Positions 52,697 to 60,925 of a stretch of DNA of 64,000 nucleotides are shown piece after piece (position 1 is the first letter of the stretch; the number at the start of each line of letters is the position of its first letter). This DNA is from an uncultured Bacteroidales bacterium. Its GTDB lineage: Bacteria; Bacteroidota; Bacteroidia; Bacteroidales; UBA932. Below the pieces are notes generated by a model. The model ran no database searches. It was not told the DNA's origin and saw only the letters and a list, made by a program, of their open reading frames with translations. The translations under genes and the position numbers were made by a program. The stretch lies in NCBI GenBank assembly GCA_900316045.1, contig ONBM01000002.1, positions 26,979-90,978 on the forward strand. Reading direction: 5' to 3'.

Positions 52697-53698
52697 CTAG
52701 CGGAGTTTCTCGACTCCGGAGAGGTCGAGGAGGGTGAGCTGCTGGCTGCCATTGTAGATGGTGAGGATGCCGGTTAGACTCACTTTGGCAGTGCCATTCA
52801 AAATGTCGGAATCAATCTCGGTGTCGGAGAACTTTGAATAGCCGCTGGTGCGAACCTGAACAGAGGTCCCGCCCATCTTGAAATACTGACTCACGGAATA
52901 TGCAGATGCCGTGACGGCTCCCTCCTTGCGCAATTGAGCGACTGTCTTCGTCCCGTCACCGAGCGTTGCGGCATCCCAGATGCCCGAATTCAGGTATGCA
53001 GCAAATTTATTGGCAGACATTGCCCATGTGGTCACTCCCCAAGTCTTGTTGTCCGACAGGAAAACCCTGTTCGACTGAGCTTTGGCATCCCCGTTCGGAT
53101 TAGGATACCACAGGCAGAAAATCTGTTTGTCATATTGCAAGTTTTTGACAGTCACGTATTTGCCATAATTGGCAGGATCTTTCAGCCCAGCCTCGTCTAA
53201 CTCCACGGGAGCCAGAGGTTCAGCCTTTGCGCCTTTGAACACATGGGCTGCAATGAGGCTCTTGACATCCATGTACGCAGTCTCGTAACTGCCGGTAGGG
53301 TCCTCGACCCCAAGCTGAAGCATTCCACCATAATTGCCGAGCGTCAGGCCTTCGCACTTGACGGAGACCAGCTGGCCGACCTTATATTCATCATAAAGGC
53401 TGGAAAGCCCGATTTTCACCTCGATGCCACCAGTGTTGTCCTGAATATACAGCGAGCGGTAAATATTCCCCGATTCGTCCGAAGATGTCACCTGCCCCTC
53501 AATCACCACATTGTCTTCGATGTGAAGCGGTGACCCCTTGTACATTGCCTTCAGCTGGGCAATGGTGGTATTGGACGTCATAGTGACGAGAGCCTCGTCG
53601 TCCGGATCATCATAGTCACCAAACACAGGTTCCCACTCATCGCAGGAAACAGCAGCGAAGCCAAGAACCATTAATAGTGAATATATTATCTTCTTCAT
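52697..53698 (-). CDS. DUF5689 OB-fold-like lipoprotein
   Basis: From the ATG at 53698 (the in-frame codon at 53704 is TTG) the 333-aa protein has a lipoprotein signal (LLMVLGFAAVSCDEW) and a DUF5689-type region: IAQLKAMYKGSPLHIEDNVV, then IEGQVTSSDESGNIYRSLYI and VGQLVSVKCEGLTLGNYGGM. These OB-like folds are found with secreted nucleases. The C-terminal half also has OB-like strands ending LTGILTIYNGSQQLTLLDL. It is the last gene of the nuclease/TonB-receptor operon, 14 nt after the receptor, and may bind nucleic acid or oligonucleotide at the surface in place of a SusD. Confidence 0.85.
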   Translation of the reverse strand: MKKIIYSLLMVLGFAAVSCDEWEPVFGDYDDPDDEALVTMTSNTTIAQLKAMYKGSPLHIEDNVVIEGQVTSSDESGNIYRSLYIQDNTGGIEVKIGLSSLYDEYKVGQLVSVKCEGLTLGNYGGMLQLGVEDPTGSYETAYMDVKSLIAAHVFKGAKAEPLAPVELDEAGLKDPANYGKYVTVKNLQYDKQIFCLWYPNPNGDAKAQSNRVFLSDNKTWGVTTWAMSANKFAAYLNSGIWDAATLGDGTKTVAQLRKEGAVTASAYSVSQYFKMGGTSVQVRTSGYSKFSDTEIDSDILNGTAKVSLTGILTIYNGSQQLTLLDLSGVEKLR

Positions 53699-53711
53699 AT
53701 TCAATCAATAT

Positions 53712-56630
53712 CTAGAATTTGAAATAGAGGTTCAGCATGTAGTTGAATCCTGGCATGTAAAAATACTTAGAGTCGAACTTATAATAGCGTTCCTTGCTCA
53801 CGGTGTTGTCCACCATGCGCGTCTGTTCGAAGCCCCCGGTCTTTATATTCTTATTGTTCAGCACATTACGTGCGTTCAAGTTGAAGCCTATCTGGTATTT
53901 CCTGTGAATATACCAAGACTTGCCGACGCTGATGTTGACTAGCCATGCGTCATCGAACTTCTCTTGAGAAGCCAGGTCCATGATTTCCGCCGGAGTGACT
54001 ATTCTGTCCGGACCGGCAGTGGCGAAGTCAGTCTTGGAAAGAGGGCTCATGTCCAAGTAGCTGCGCCCGAAATACTCGACATCTGCGTCTATGAACCAGT
54101 AATTCTTGAAATACGACAGTCCCAGGCTGGCAGCAGTCTGAGGCGTGCTAGGCACGTAATGTTTCTGCGAGCCGTTCTGGAGGGAAGAGTAAGTGCCATC
54201 CGCATTGCGGTCGAACTTCGGATTGCTCTTCCAGTAAGGGACGAGCAGATTGTCATAGACCACAGTCGCGCTGTTGTCTATCGTAGCGGTCAGGCGCGGA
54301 TTAGATGTGTAGACATATTCACCTGCAGTGAAAGCCCCGACAACAGAAAGGCCGGTCAGAGGAGTAGGCACCTCGAAGCCCAGCTCCATTCCTACGTGCC
54401 TCTCGTCGATGCCGCTCAAAGCGAAATTGCCGAACGAGTTGTTCAAGTCGTAGTAAACGCTCATCACATCCGTCTGGTCTTTGAGAGTCGTGTAGAAACC
54501 GGTTATTCGGAAGCTATAGCCATTTGCCGCATACATGTAGTTCAGGTCACCGGAGAAGGCCTTGACGTTCGTAAGATCATTCATGAGCGTGTTGCGCGTC
54601 CTAGGCGCCACGAAAGCTTTGTCGAAATATGGAGCCTCGGAGGAATAGCTTATGTTCCCGGAAACTCTGTGCCCTCCGGTGAAGTTGTAGGCAAGATTCA
54701 ATTTCCCCGAATATGTCAGGAAGCCAGACTTCTTGGAATCCCCCTTGGAAGTAATCGGCTTCCCTTCTGAATCGTAAGTAGTTATGACTATACCTCTGTA
54801 TGAAATCGGCTGCCCGCCGTCATCCAGTCCCGGAAACAGCCCTTTGCGCATCAAGCCTTCCCTCCAGAACTTCGTGCCACCGAGCCTGCCGCCCAGAGTC
54901 GCCTCCAAGCCACCGAATGTGTATTTCCCACTAGCCCAGACATCGCCTTTGAATATATGAGCGTAGTAGTCATAGCCATATTTGTCGCCCTTCTTCACTT
55001 TCTGGGCCTCTCCGTGCTCAAAGAAATAGTCCAAGTCATTCTGAATGGCCGCATCCGATGAAGAGAAATCCCTTTCAGCGTACTGGTCGATATTCACGAA
55101 ATAGTCGCCTCCGAGCAGGTCATTGACTGATTTATAATATTCAGTCCTGTTGATTTTGCCATCGATGCCTGCGCTGAGGAGCCAATTGAGCGACGGCCTC
55201 CAGCTCAGGCTACCCGCAAGGTTCAAGTCATTCTGGTCAGCATGGCGTTCTTCGAGAATATATTTTGAGCGATTGCCATCAGCAGTGGCATTGTTACGGT
55301 TCACGTTGTAGAGCCGGTCCCAATTGACATGGGCGATGTTGTCGTAATTGTTTTCCCAAGCCTCTCTTGCCCAGGCAGCCTTGGAAGGATTCAGGCGGTT
55401 ATAGTCCGCATTCTCCATGTAGAAATAACTCGGCAGGTTGCGGTAATAGTCCGGGCGAGGATCCTGAGCGTTGTACCAGTCGAAGGCCGTGTAGCCGTTC
55501 TTGCCGCCTCGATACAAAAGCGTCGCTGAAGCGGACAGCTTGCGAGAAGGCGTGAAATCATATTTCAGGAACGCAATCGGCTCGAAGGTGATTCTGTTCC
55601 TGGAGTTGCGGACTTTGCCGTCCTGGTAGCCCCAGTTGGAATTGTACATGTTGTCGCCCATCAGGTCGTAGACCTCCTGAGTGGAAGCATTCTGCGCTCC
55701 GCGCCTGCCTGGGGCGGCGAAAGCCACGAGAGAAAGCCTGTGGACATCATTCCAATTTTTCTCCACCCCAGCGTAGAAAGCGAATGAACGGTAATATACT
55801 CCGTTGATCCAGTCATTTCCTCCCAGGCGAGCGGAAGCGCTGAAAGCGTAGGACCAGCCTTTCTCGTTCTCTGGCTGAGCATATGTGCCCATGATTCGCA
55901 GCCTGTACAATGCGCTGTTGGTCAGCACGCTGAACCTGGTGCCAGGGCGAACCTTCGACGGGGTGCCATAAATATTCACCAGCCCATTGTAGCCGCCGAT
56001 GCCATATTCAGAAATCTCAGAGCCTATTACCGTCGCCTTGTCCCTCATCACCTCATTCAGACCGCTCCATAATGAATATGGCGAATAACCTGTGAGCGCA
56101 TCATTCATCTTCACGCCGGCAAGATAAACATCCTGAGACTCGCTCAGGTAGCCACGAGCCTTAAACCGCATGGCGCTGAAGTTATAAGAGGCCAGGTTGT
56201 TGAACACGTCGTTCTGGTCGTACAGAATCGTAGGAGTGTCCTCGTAGCCAAGGCCGTCCAAGTCGAATTCTCCGAAGCTGGCATCGTCCACCTCTGTCGT
56301 GACCTGGACAGGAAGCAGAGAGAGGCTGAACATGTTCTTGACATAACCGTCATTCACGGTCACGTTAACAGTATTCGTGATGAATCCGGTGGCATCTATG
56401 ACCAAATCGTAAACGCCATCCTCCAAGCCTGCAAGCTGGAAATTGCCCTGAGCATCCGCTGTGACTTTCCCGATTTCCGTCGCTCCGGACATTAGCCGGA
56501 GCGTGGCGCCGGAGACAGGAGCCTTATCCGTCCTGTTGATTACGGTGCCCTTTACTCCTCCCGTCGGAGTTTGAGCTGCCAGGGAAAGCGCAGCAAGGGC
56601 GGCAAAAACTGATATCAAGAATTTTCTCAT
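53712..56630 (-). CDS. TonB-dependent receptor of the nuclease locus
   Basis: The 972-aa protein has a signal peptide (SVFAALAALSLAAQ), a carboxypeptidase-regulatory-like domain (GTVINRTDKAPVSGATLRLM), a plug-like region (FNNLASYNFSAMRFKARGYL) and a long barrel ending MPGFNYMLNLYFKF. It lacks the SusC-type plug signature and has no SusD partner, so it belongs to the general TonB-dependent receptor class. Encoded between a nuclease-like gene and a DUF5689 lipoprotein, it is the best candidate for the importer of the oligonucleotides or nucleosides they release. This substrate is inference. Confidence 0.92.
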   Translation of the reverse strand: MRKFLISVFAALAALSLAAQTPTGGVKGTVINRTDKAPVSGATLRLMSGATEIGKVTADAQGNFQLAGLEDGVYDLVIDATGFITNTVNVTVNDGYVKNMFSLSLLPVQVTTEVDDASFGEFDLDGLGYEDTPTILYDQNDVFNNLASYNFSAMRFKARGYLSESQDVYLAGVKMNDALTGYSPYSLWSGLNEVMRDKATVIGSEISEYGIGGYNGLVNIYGTPSKVRPGTRFSVLTNSALYRLRIMGTYAQPENEKGWSYAFSASARLGGNDWINGVYYRSFAFYAGVEKNWNDVHRLSLVAFAAPGRRGAQNASTQEVYDLMGDNMYNSNWGYQDGKVRNSRNRITFEPIAFLKYDFTPSRKLSASATLLYRGGKNGYTAFDWYNAQDPRPDYYRNLPSYFYMENADYNRLNPSKAAWAREAWENNYDNIAHVNWDRLYNVNRNNATADGNRSKYILEERHADQNDLNLAGSLSWRPSLNWLLSAGIDGKINRTEYYKSVNDLLGGDYFVNIDQYAERDFSSSDAAIQNDLDYFFEHGEAQKVKKGDKYGYDYYAHIFKGDVWASGKYTFGGLEATLGGRLGGTKFWREGLMRKGLFPGLDDGGQPISYRGIVITTYDSEGKPITSKGDSKKSGFLTYSGKLNLAYNFTGGHRVSGNISYSSEAPYFDKAFVAPRTRNTLMNDLTNVKAFSGDLNYMYAANGYSFRITGFYTTLKDQTDVMSVYYDLNNSFGNFALSGIDERHVGMELGFEVPTPLTGLSVVGAFTAGEYVYTSNPRLTATIDNSATVVYDNLLVPYWKSNPKFDRNADGTYSSLQNGSQKHYVPSTPQTAASLGLSYFKNYWFIDADVEYFGRSYLDMSPLSKTDFATAGPDRIVTPAEIMDLASQEKFDDAWLVNISVGKSWYIHRKYQIGFNLNARNVLNNKNIKTGGFEQTRMVDNTVSKERYYKFDSKYFYMPGFNYMLNLYFKF

Positions 56631-56634
56631 CGCT

Positions 56635-57714
56635 TTATTTCGATATTAAAATGAATGTCGGATAATGGTCGCTGAAGCCATCTTTGAAAACGCCATTGGA
56701 CATAGTCCTTAGTGGCTGACCTTTGTATTTTCCTTCCTTCTCAGTCATGAAAGGCTGGTGGAATATTCTTCCGTAATATTTTTTCTTGACGATAGGCTGA
56801 ATCTGGAAAGTGCCTTTCGGGGCCGCAGCCAGGCTTTTATTCACCATGATTATGTCGAATATATTCCAGCCGCCTTGATAAGCCAAAGAGCCGTAGCCTG
56901 CCTTCAGCATTGAAATGAATGGGTTGAAGAAATCATATTGCCCAACTTCGCTGATTTTCTCCTTTCCTCTCAGGTAACGTGTCATGCTGGCATCGGTCGG
57001 GTCGTCGTTCATGTCGCCCATGACCACTATCTTTATTCCAGGGTATTTGTCCATCAGAGACTGAGCGTTGCGCTGGATGATCTCAGCCCCTCTCGAACGC
57101 AGATCCTCGCCTTTGTTCCCCAGCCTGGATGGCAAGTGAGCCACGAAGAAGGCAAACATTTCGCCATCTATCGTGCCTCGTACCATCAGGACATCGCGAG
57201 TGCGGAAATTGCGCTGCTCTTCTCTATTCATTTCGAACTTTATGTCCGTGTCGTCAAACGTGAATGGAATCGGCTTGCTCTCGATCAGCTTGAACTGATC
57301 CGGCCTGTACAGCAGGGCACAGTCCACGCCTCGGCGGTCCGGTCCATCGTAATGCACGATCTGGAAATTGGCATCTGCTATCTCTTTCTGGCTCACGAGG
57401 TCTTCCAGCACATGACGGTTCTCAACTTCGGAAACGCCCAGCACCGTATGATAGACCTTATTTTCGTCCCTCATCGCCCGAATGACAGTCACCATATTCT
57501 GAAGTTTTCTATTGTACTTTGCCTCAGTCCATTTGTTCGCCCCGTCCGGCAGGTACTCATAGTCATTCTTTCCCCCATCATGATAGGTGTCGAACAGGTT
57601 TTCCAGGTTATAGAAGCCAATGATGTGAGCCTTCTGCGCTTTTTGCGCCTTGCAAGAGACGGCGGCCGCCATCACGACCACCAGCGCTATGAATATTATG
57701 TATAATCTTTTCAT
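56635..57714 (-). CDS. Endonuclease/exonuclease/phosphatase family lipoprotein
   Basis: Starting at the ATG at 57714 (MKRLYIIFIALVVVMAAAVSC, a lipoprotein signal), the 359-aa protein has the EEP fold residues in order: FYNLENLFD near 33-41, GVSEVENR with the metal-binding Glu near 95, VVMGDMNDDP with the catalytic Asp/Asn near 233, and GFSDHYPTF with the catalytic Asp-His near 349-353. Members cleave phosphodiester bonds of DNA, RNA or small molecules. It is 4 nt from the receptor gene and 23 nt after the NUC1-type nuclease gene, which favours nucleic acid as the substrate. Confidence 0.9.
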   Translation of the reverse strand: MKRLYIIFIALVVVMAAAVSCKAQKAQKAHIIGFYNLENLFDTYHDGGKNDYEYLPDGANKWTEAKYNRKLQNMVTVIRAMRDENKVYHTVLGVSEVENRHVLEDLVSQKEIADANFQIVHYDGPDRRGVDCALLYRPDQFKLIESKPIPFTFDDTDIKFEMNREEQRNFRTRDVLMVRGTIDGEMFAFFVAHLPSRLGNKGEDLRSRGAEIIQRNAQSLMDKYPGIKIVVMGDMNDDPTDASMTRYLRGKEKISEVGQYDFFNPFISMLKAGYGSLAYQGGWNIFDIIMVNKSLAAAPKGTFQIQPIVKKKYYGRIFHQPFMTEKEGKYKGQPLRTMSNGVFKDGFSDHYPTFILISK

Positions 57715-57737
57715 AATTAATATGCTATATTCAGTTC

Positions 57738-58898
57738 CTACCACCAGCTGACGGTCTTGGGATCCTGAGCCTCGATCTTCGCAGCAATGTCTTGCCCTAC
57801 CTTGTCAGGCAAGTTTACGAATAAGTCAATTCCTATTTTTTCCTCCAAGGCATCGACCGACAACGAATATTTCAAGAAATCCTTGTCAGAATATTCCTTA
57901 TGGTCGAAATAAAACGCCGTCGCCATGTAGCCTGAAAAACCTATCGTGCTCCCCCTCTGATACCTGAGAACTGCCTTGTAATAGCCGGTCGGGACAGTCA
58001 CCTTCTTGCCGGCATTGTCATAGCAGTAATACATGCTCCCTTTCGTGACGCACCCGGTCACGACATACACCGTGTCGGATTTCTTTGCCCAATTTCGCAC
58101 AGCCCCCTCCAGGTATGCCCAAATGGTGGCGTTGAACTCGTCATTGATCTGAGGAGTCATGTTCGTTCCGTAGAAAGTCTGGGCGTTAGCTTCGTAACTA
58201 TTCAACCTGTCTGCGGACGGAATCTGATGCCCGCGGGCGTACCAGCCATTGTTGCCTGCCTTGTACGCAGAGGTCAGCACAGGCTGCCTGCCTGATGCCA
58301 GCAAAGGATCCAGCCCCCAGGCATCTGACTTGCTCACCCCGGAAAGGTGCCCGCTAACCAGCGGATACGCCACCCAGCAAGCCACCAGATTGTCGTAATC
58401 CCAATAATAGGAATAGTTACGGACTTTCTGACCTTGAAAAGACATCGAATGAGTGAAGAAGTCATATCCGTCATCAGCCTTTATCTCAGGCAGCTCAAGC
58501 CAAGATGCCGTGGCAGTGGCAGAGCCTTGGCCGCCGCCATGCTCAGTAACCCCTGTCTGTGTCATTTCCGCCGTGGCCCTGCCACCGGCAGACTCTACGA
58601 CTATCTCCAGCATCCGGGAAGTTTCCGAAGGATTCGCAGAGAAATTAAGCACGATAGTACTTTTGCTGCCCGTACCCTCAGACGGCTCTACAGTAGCCCA
58701 ATCCTCGGAAAGAGAAATCGTCCACTTGCCGGTCGCCTTCACGGAAACGAACTGACTGCCAGCAGCCGCAGGCACTTCGCTTTTCTGGAGCAAGATTTCC
58801 GGCTGCGGCTCGTCATGACTCTTTTTACAAGAAACGGCAAGCATCGGCAGCACCATGAGAACCGCCAATGCCCACTTCGATATATTCCTTATATTCAA
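57738..58898 (-). CDS. BACON-domain DNA/RNA non-specific endonuclease (NUC1 family), lipoprotein
   Basis: The 386-aa protein has a lipoprotein signal (MVLPMLAVSCKK), a BACON domain (SQFVSVKATGKWTISLSEDW, about 45-120) and a beta-beta-alpha-Me nuclease domain. The motif YARGHQIPSADR near 221-232 contains the catalytic His of the (D)RGH signature, and NMTPQINDEFN follows with the metal-binding Asn. The first residue of the usual DRGH is Ala here. No ATG precedes the signal, so the start is probably the TTG at 58898. The enzyme should degrade nucleic acid outside the inner membrane. Confidence 0.9.
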   Translation of the reverse strand: MNIRNISKWALAVLMVLPMLAVSCKKSHDEPQPEILLQKSEVPAAAGSQFVSVKATGKWTISLSEDWATVEPSEGTGSKSTIVLNFSANPSETSRMLEIVVESAGGRATAEMTQTGVTEHGGGQGSATATASWLELPEIKADDGYDFFTHSMSFQGQKVRNYSYYWDYDNLVACWVAYPLVSGHLSGVSKSDAWGLDPLLASGRQPVLTSAYKAGNNGWYARGHQIPSADRLNSYEANAQTFYGTNMTPQINDEFNATIWAYLEGAVRNWAKKSDTVYVVTGCVTKGSMYYCYDNAGKKVTVPTGYYKAVLRYQRGSTIGFSGYMATAFYFDHKEYSDKDFLKYSLSVDALEEKIGIDLFVNLPDKVGQDIAAKIEAQDPKTVSWW

Positions 58899-58907
58899 TT
58901 AATTAAC

Positions 58908-60728
58908 TTATTTTTCCGCCTTCATGCCGAAGAACAGCGCACGTGGCTTGGCACCGTCCTTCGTCGTTATAGTCGCAGTCAAGTCCGCAGGTGCTCCTTC
59001 TGCTCCGACCACTGATGTCAGGTCAAATGTGTAATGATCTGAATCTGTGACTGTGATTGTGAAAGGAGGATTATTTGAAGCACCATCATTCGCAGCCAGA
59101 GCCTGAGAATAGACTTCTGCACCATTATAATTGATGACAATAGTCGTAGCAGCACCTTTCCAAGCGACGCCATAGTAAGAAACTTTCTTAGTTCCGGCAG
59201 GGATGGTAATCGTGGCAGTTCCTGCATTTTTCGAAGTCCCTATTTTGAATACTTTTACGTCTTTCACCCCATTGACCGTTGCTGTGTTGTTATCATAGGC
59301 ATTAGTCCCATTCGTCCATTTAATGTTGGAAGCGAATTGTTCAGCGCTGCCGCCAGGGTTGTCTCCGCCGCTGCCTGAACCTTTAACGAGCTTCTCGCAG
59401 TAGCCGTCTACCATTTCTTTCGTCTCTTTAAAGACTCCCCTATGGCCGACGACAGTCAGGGTGTCGCCGACGGCAGCGTTAAGCTCGCCGAAAGAATTGT
59501 TGGCCGCATCTTTGTTTGCCTTCACGCCATAAACGTAAACCGTATCCGTTTTGTTGGCGATGTAAAGATTCCCGTATGTCGAATTATTGATGCTCGTAAT
59601 TTTACCGGTAATCCTGTAAAGCACTGTCGTGCTTACCTCTGCGGCAAGGAACTCAGCTAGCGTCACGTCTTTGATTTCCTCCGGCTCGTCACTTCCGCCG
59701 GTTTCCCCGTTGAGAGAAACTATCTTGCTGCCGGAAGTGATTTCCGCTGTCTGGTTATTATAATAAACTAGTTTTCCTGACACTACGACTTCGTCGCCTA
59801 CCTTCAGCTGGTCTGCGGATGTGAATTTATTGCCTTTCAGGTAATATCCGCGAAAGACTTCAAGCTCGTTCTCCGTTTTTCCGTCGTCGGAAATGTAATA
59901 GGTATAATTGCCGAACTCGTCGCTGAACTCGCCCAGCTGGGAAATCTTGCCTTTCACATAGACTTCGCTATCCGAAGACTGGCCGTTATGTATGATATTC
60001 AACGATTTAGCCACATTGTACGGAGAAGCTTCCGTGCCTTCCCCGTTAGCATTCGGGAGGTCGGTCCATGTATTTTCCTCTGGCACCTGACCGTTCAGAT
60101 TAACCAACTGGCTGCCGGCAGTGATTTCCGGAGTCTTGCCATTGTAATTCACGAGCTTGCCTTTGACTATTACATCGTCGCCGACCTTTATTTGATCTTT
60201 TGCCGTGAATTTCACGCCTCCGAGATAATAGCCGCGATAGACTTCAAGCTGGGTCGTTGCAGTTCCGTCATCGGAGATGAAATAGGTATAATTGCCGTAC
60301 TGGTCGCCGAACTCGCCCAGCTGGGAAATCTTACCTTTCACATACACGTCAGCGTCCGTATAGGTTCCCGCAGCGATTATCGCAAGAGCCTTGGCAACGT
60401 TGTAAGGAGAATCCTTCGTGCCTTCTCCAATCTCGGACGAGCCTCCTTGGCCCGGCTGAGATATGAATATTGTTTTGTAGTCGAACTGGTTGCTGACCTT
60501 GATGGTGGTCTCCCTGTCCTTAGAGGCATTCGCAAGAGCAGTGACCGTAACGGTAACTGCATTGTCCGATGCTTTGCCGCTGGAAGGTTCAAATGCCAGC
60601 CAGTCCACGCCGTTCACGATGGTCCAGTCCCTGTTGGATGTCACGGTGAACGTTGCCGTGCCCCCGCCATTGAATAAAGCAAGGGCAGCGAATAAAGCTG
60701 CCGAGAATTTCCAAACTTTCATATTCAT
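58908..60728 (-). CDS. Secreted BACON and multi-OB-fold protein of the nuclease locus
   Basis: The 606-aa protein has a signal peptide joined directly to the middle of a BACON domain (GGTATFTVTSNRDW). Two nearly identical OB-like modules follow (about 105-215 and 240-345), each with SPYNVAK, VYVKGKISQLGEF, NYTY and ISDDG. A third OB-like domain (LYRITGKITSINNSTYGNLY) and a C-terminal beta-sandwich of unknown type complete it. The paired modules resemble the DUF6359-type OB fold found near secreted nucleases. No lipobox is visible, unlike in most relatives. It heads the five-gene operon. Nucleic-acid binding is the natural guess; no enzymatic motif is seen. Confidence 0.85.
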   Translation of the reverse strand: MNMKVWKFSAALFAALALFNGGGTATFTVTSNRDWTIVNGVDWLAFEPSSGKASDNAVTVTVTALANASKDRETTIKVSNQFDYKTIFISQPGQGGSSEIGEGTKDSPYNVAKALAIIAAGTYTDADVYVKGKISQLGEFGDQYGNYTYFISDDGTATTQLEVYRGYYLGGVKFTAKDQIKVGDDVIVKGKLVNYNGKTPEITAGSQLVNLNGQVPEENTWTDLPNANGEGTEASPYNVAKSLNIIHNGQSSDSEVYVKGKISQLGEFSDEFGNYTYYISDDGKTENELEVFRGYYLKGNKFTSADQLKVGDEVVVSGKLVYYNNQTAEITSGSKIVSLNGETGGSDEPEEIKDVTLAEFLAAEVSTTVLYRITGKITSINNSTYGNLYIANKTDTVYVYGVKANKDAANNSFGELNAAVGDTLTVVGHRGVFKETKEMVDGYCEKLVKGSGSGGDNPGGSAEQFASNIKWTNGTNAYDNNTATVNGVKDVKVFKIGTSKNAGTATITIPAGTKKVSYYGVAWKGAATTIVINYNGAEVYSQALAANDGASNNPPFTITVTDSDHYTFDLTSVVGAEGAPADLTATITTKDGAKPRALFFGMKAEK

Positions 60729-60898
60729 CTAATATTACTTAAGGGTTCTAATAATATTAATAAAATTTTTGTAAAATTAAAATGTATTAACGAATACTCC
60801 AAAAAAAATCTAAGCCACCGACTCTTCGATTTGAATACGATAAGAGCAAGATAATTGCCACAAAGTCCAAGCCAGATTAAATTGACGGCATAAATGAC

Positions 60899-60906
60899 TA
60901 TATTTG
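60899..60906 (+). promoter_or_regulatory. -7 promoter element for the subtilisin-like gene
   Basis: TATATTTG fits TAnnTTTG, with TTGAC near 60882 as a possible -33 element. Transcription would start near 60912, which makes the ATG at 60926, not the one at 60911, the likely start. The rest of the gap from 60729 also carries the divergent promoter of the nuclease operon. Confidence 0.6.
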
Positions 60907-60925
60907 ACATATGAATATTTCTACA

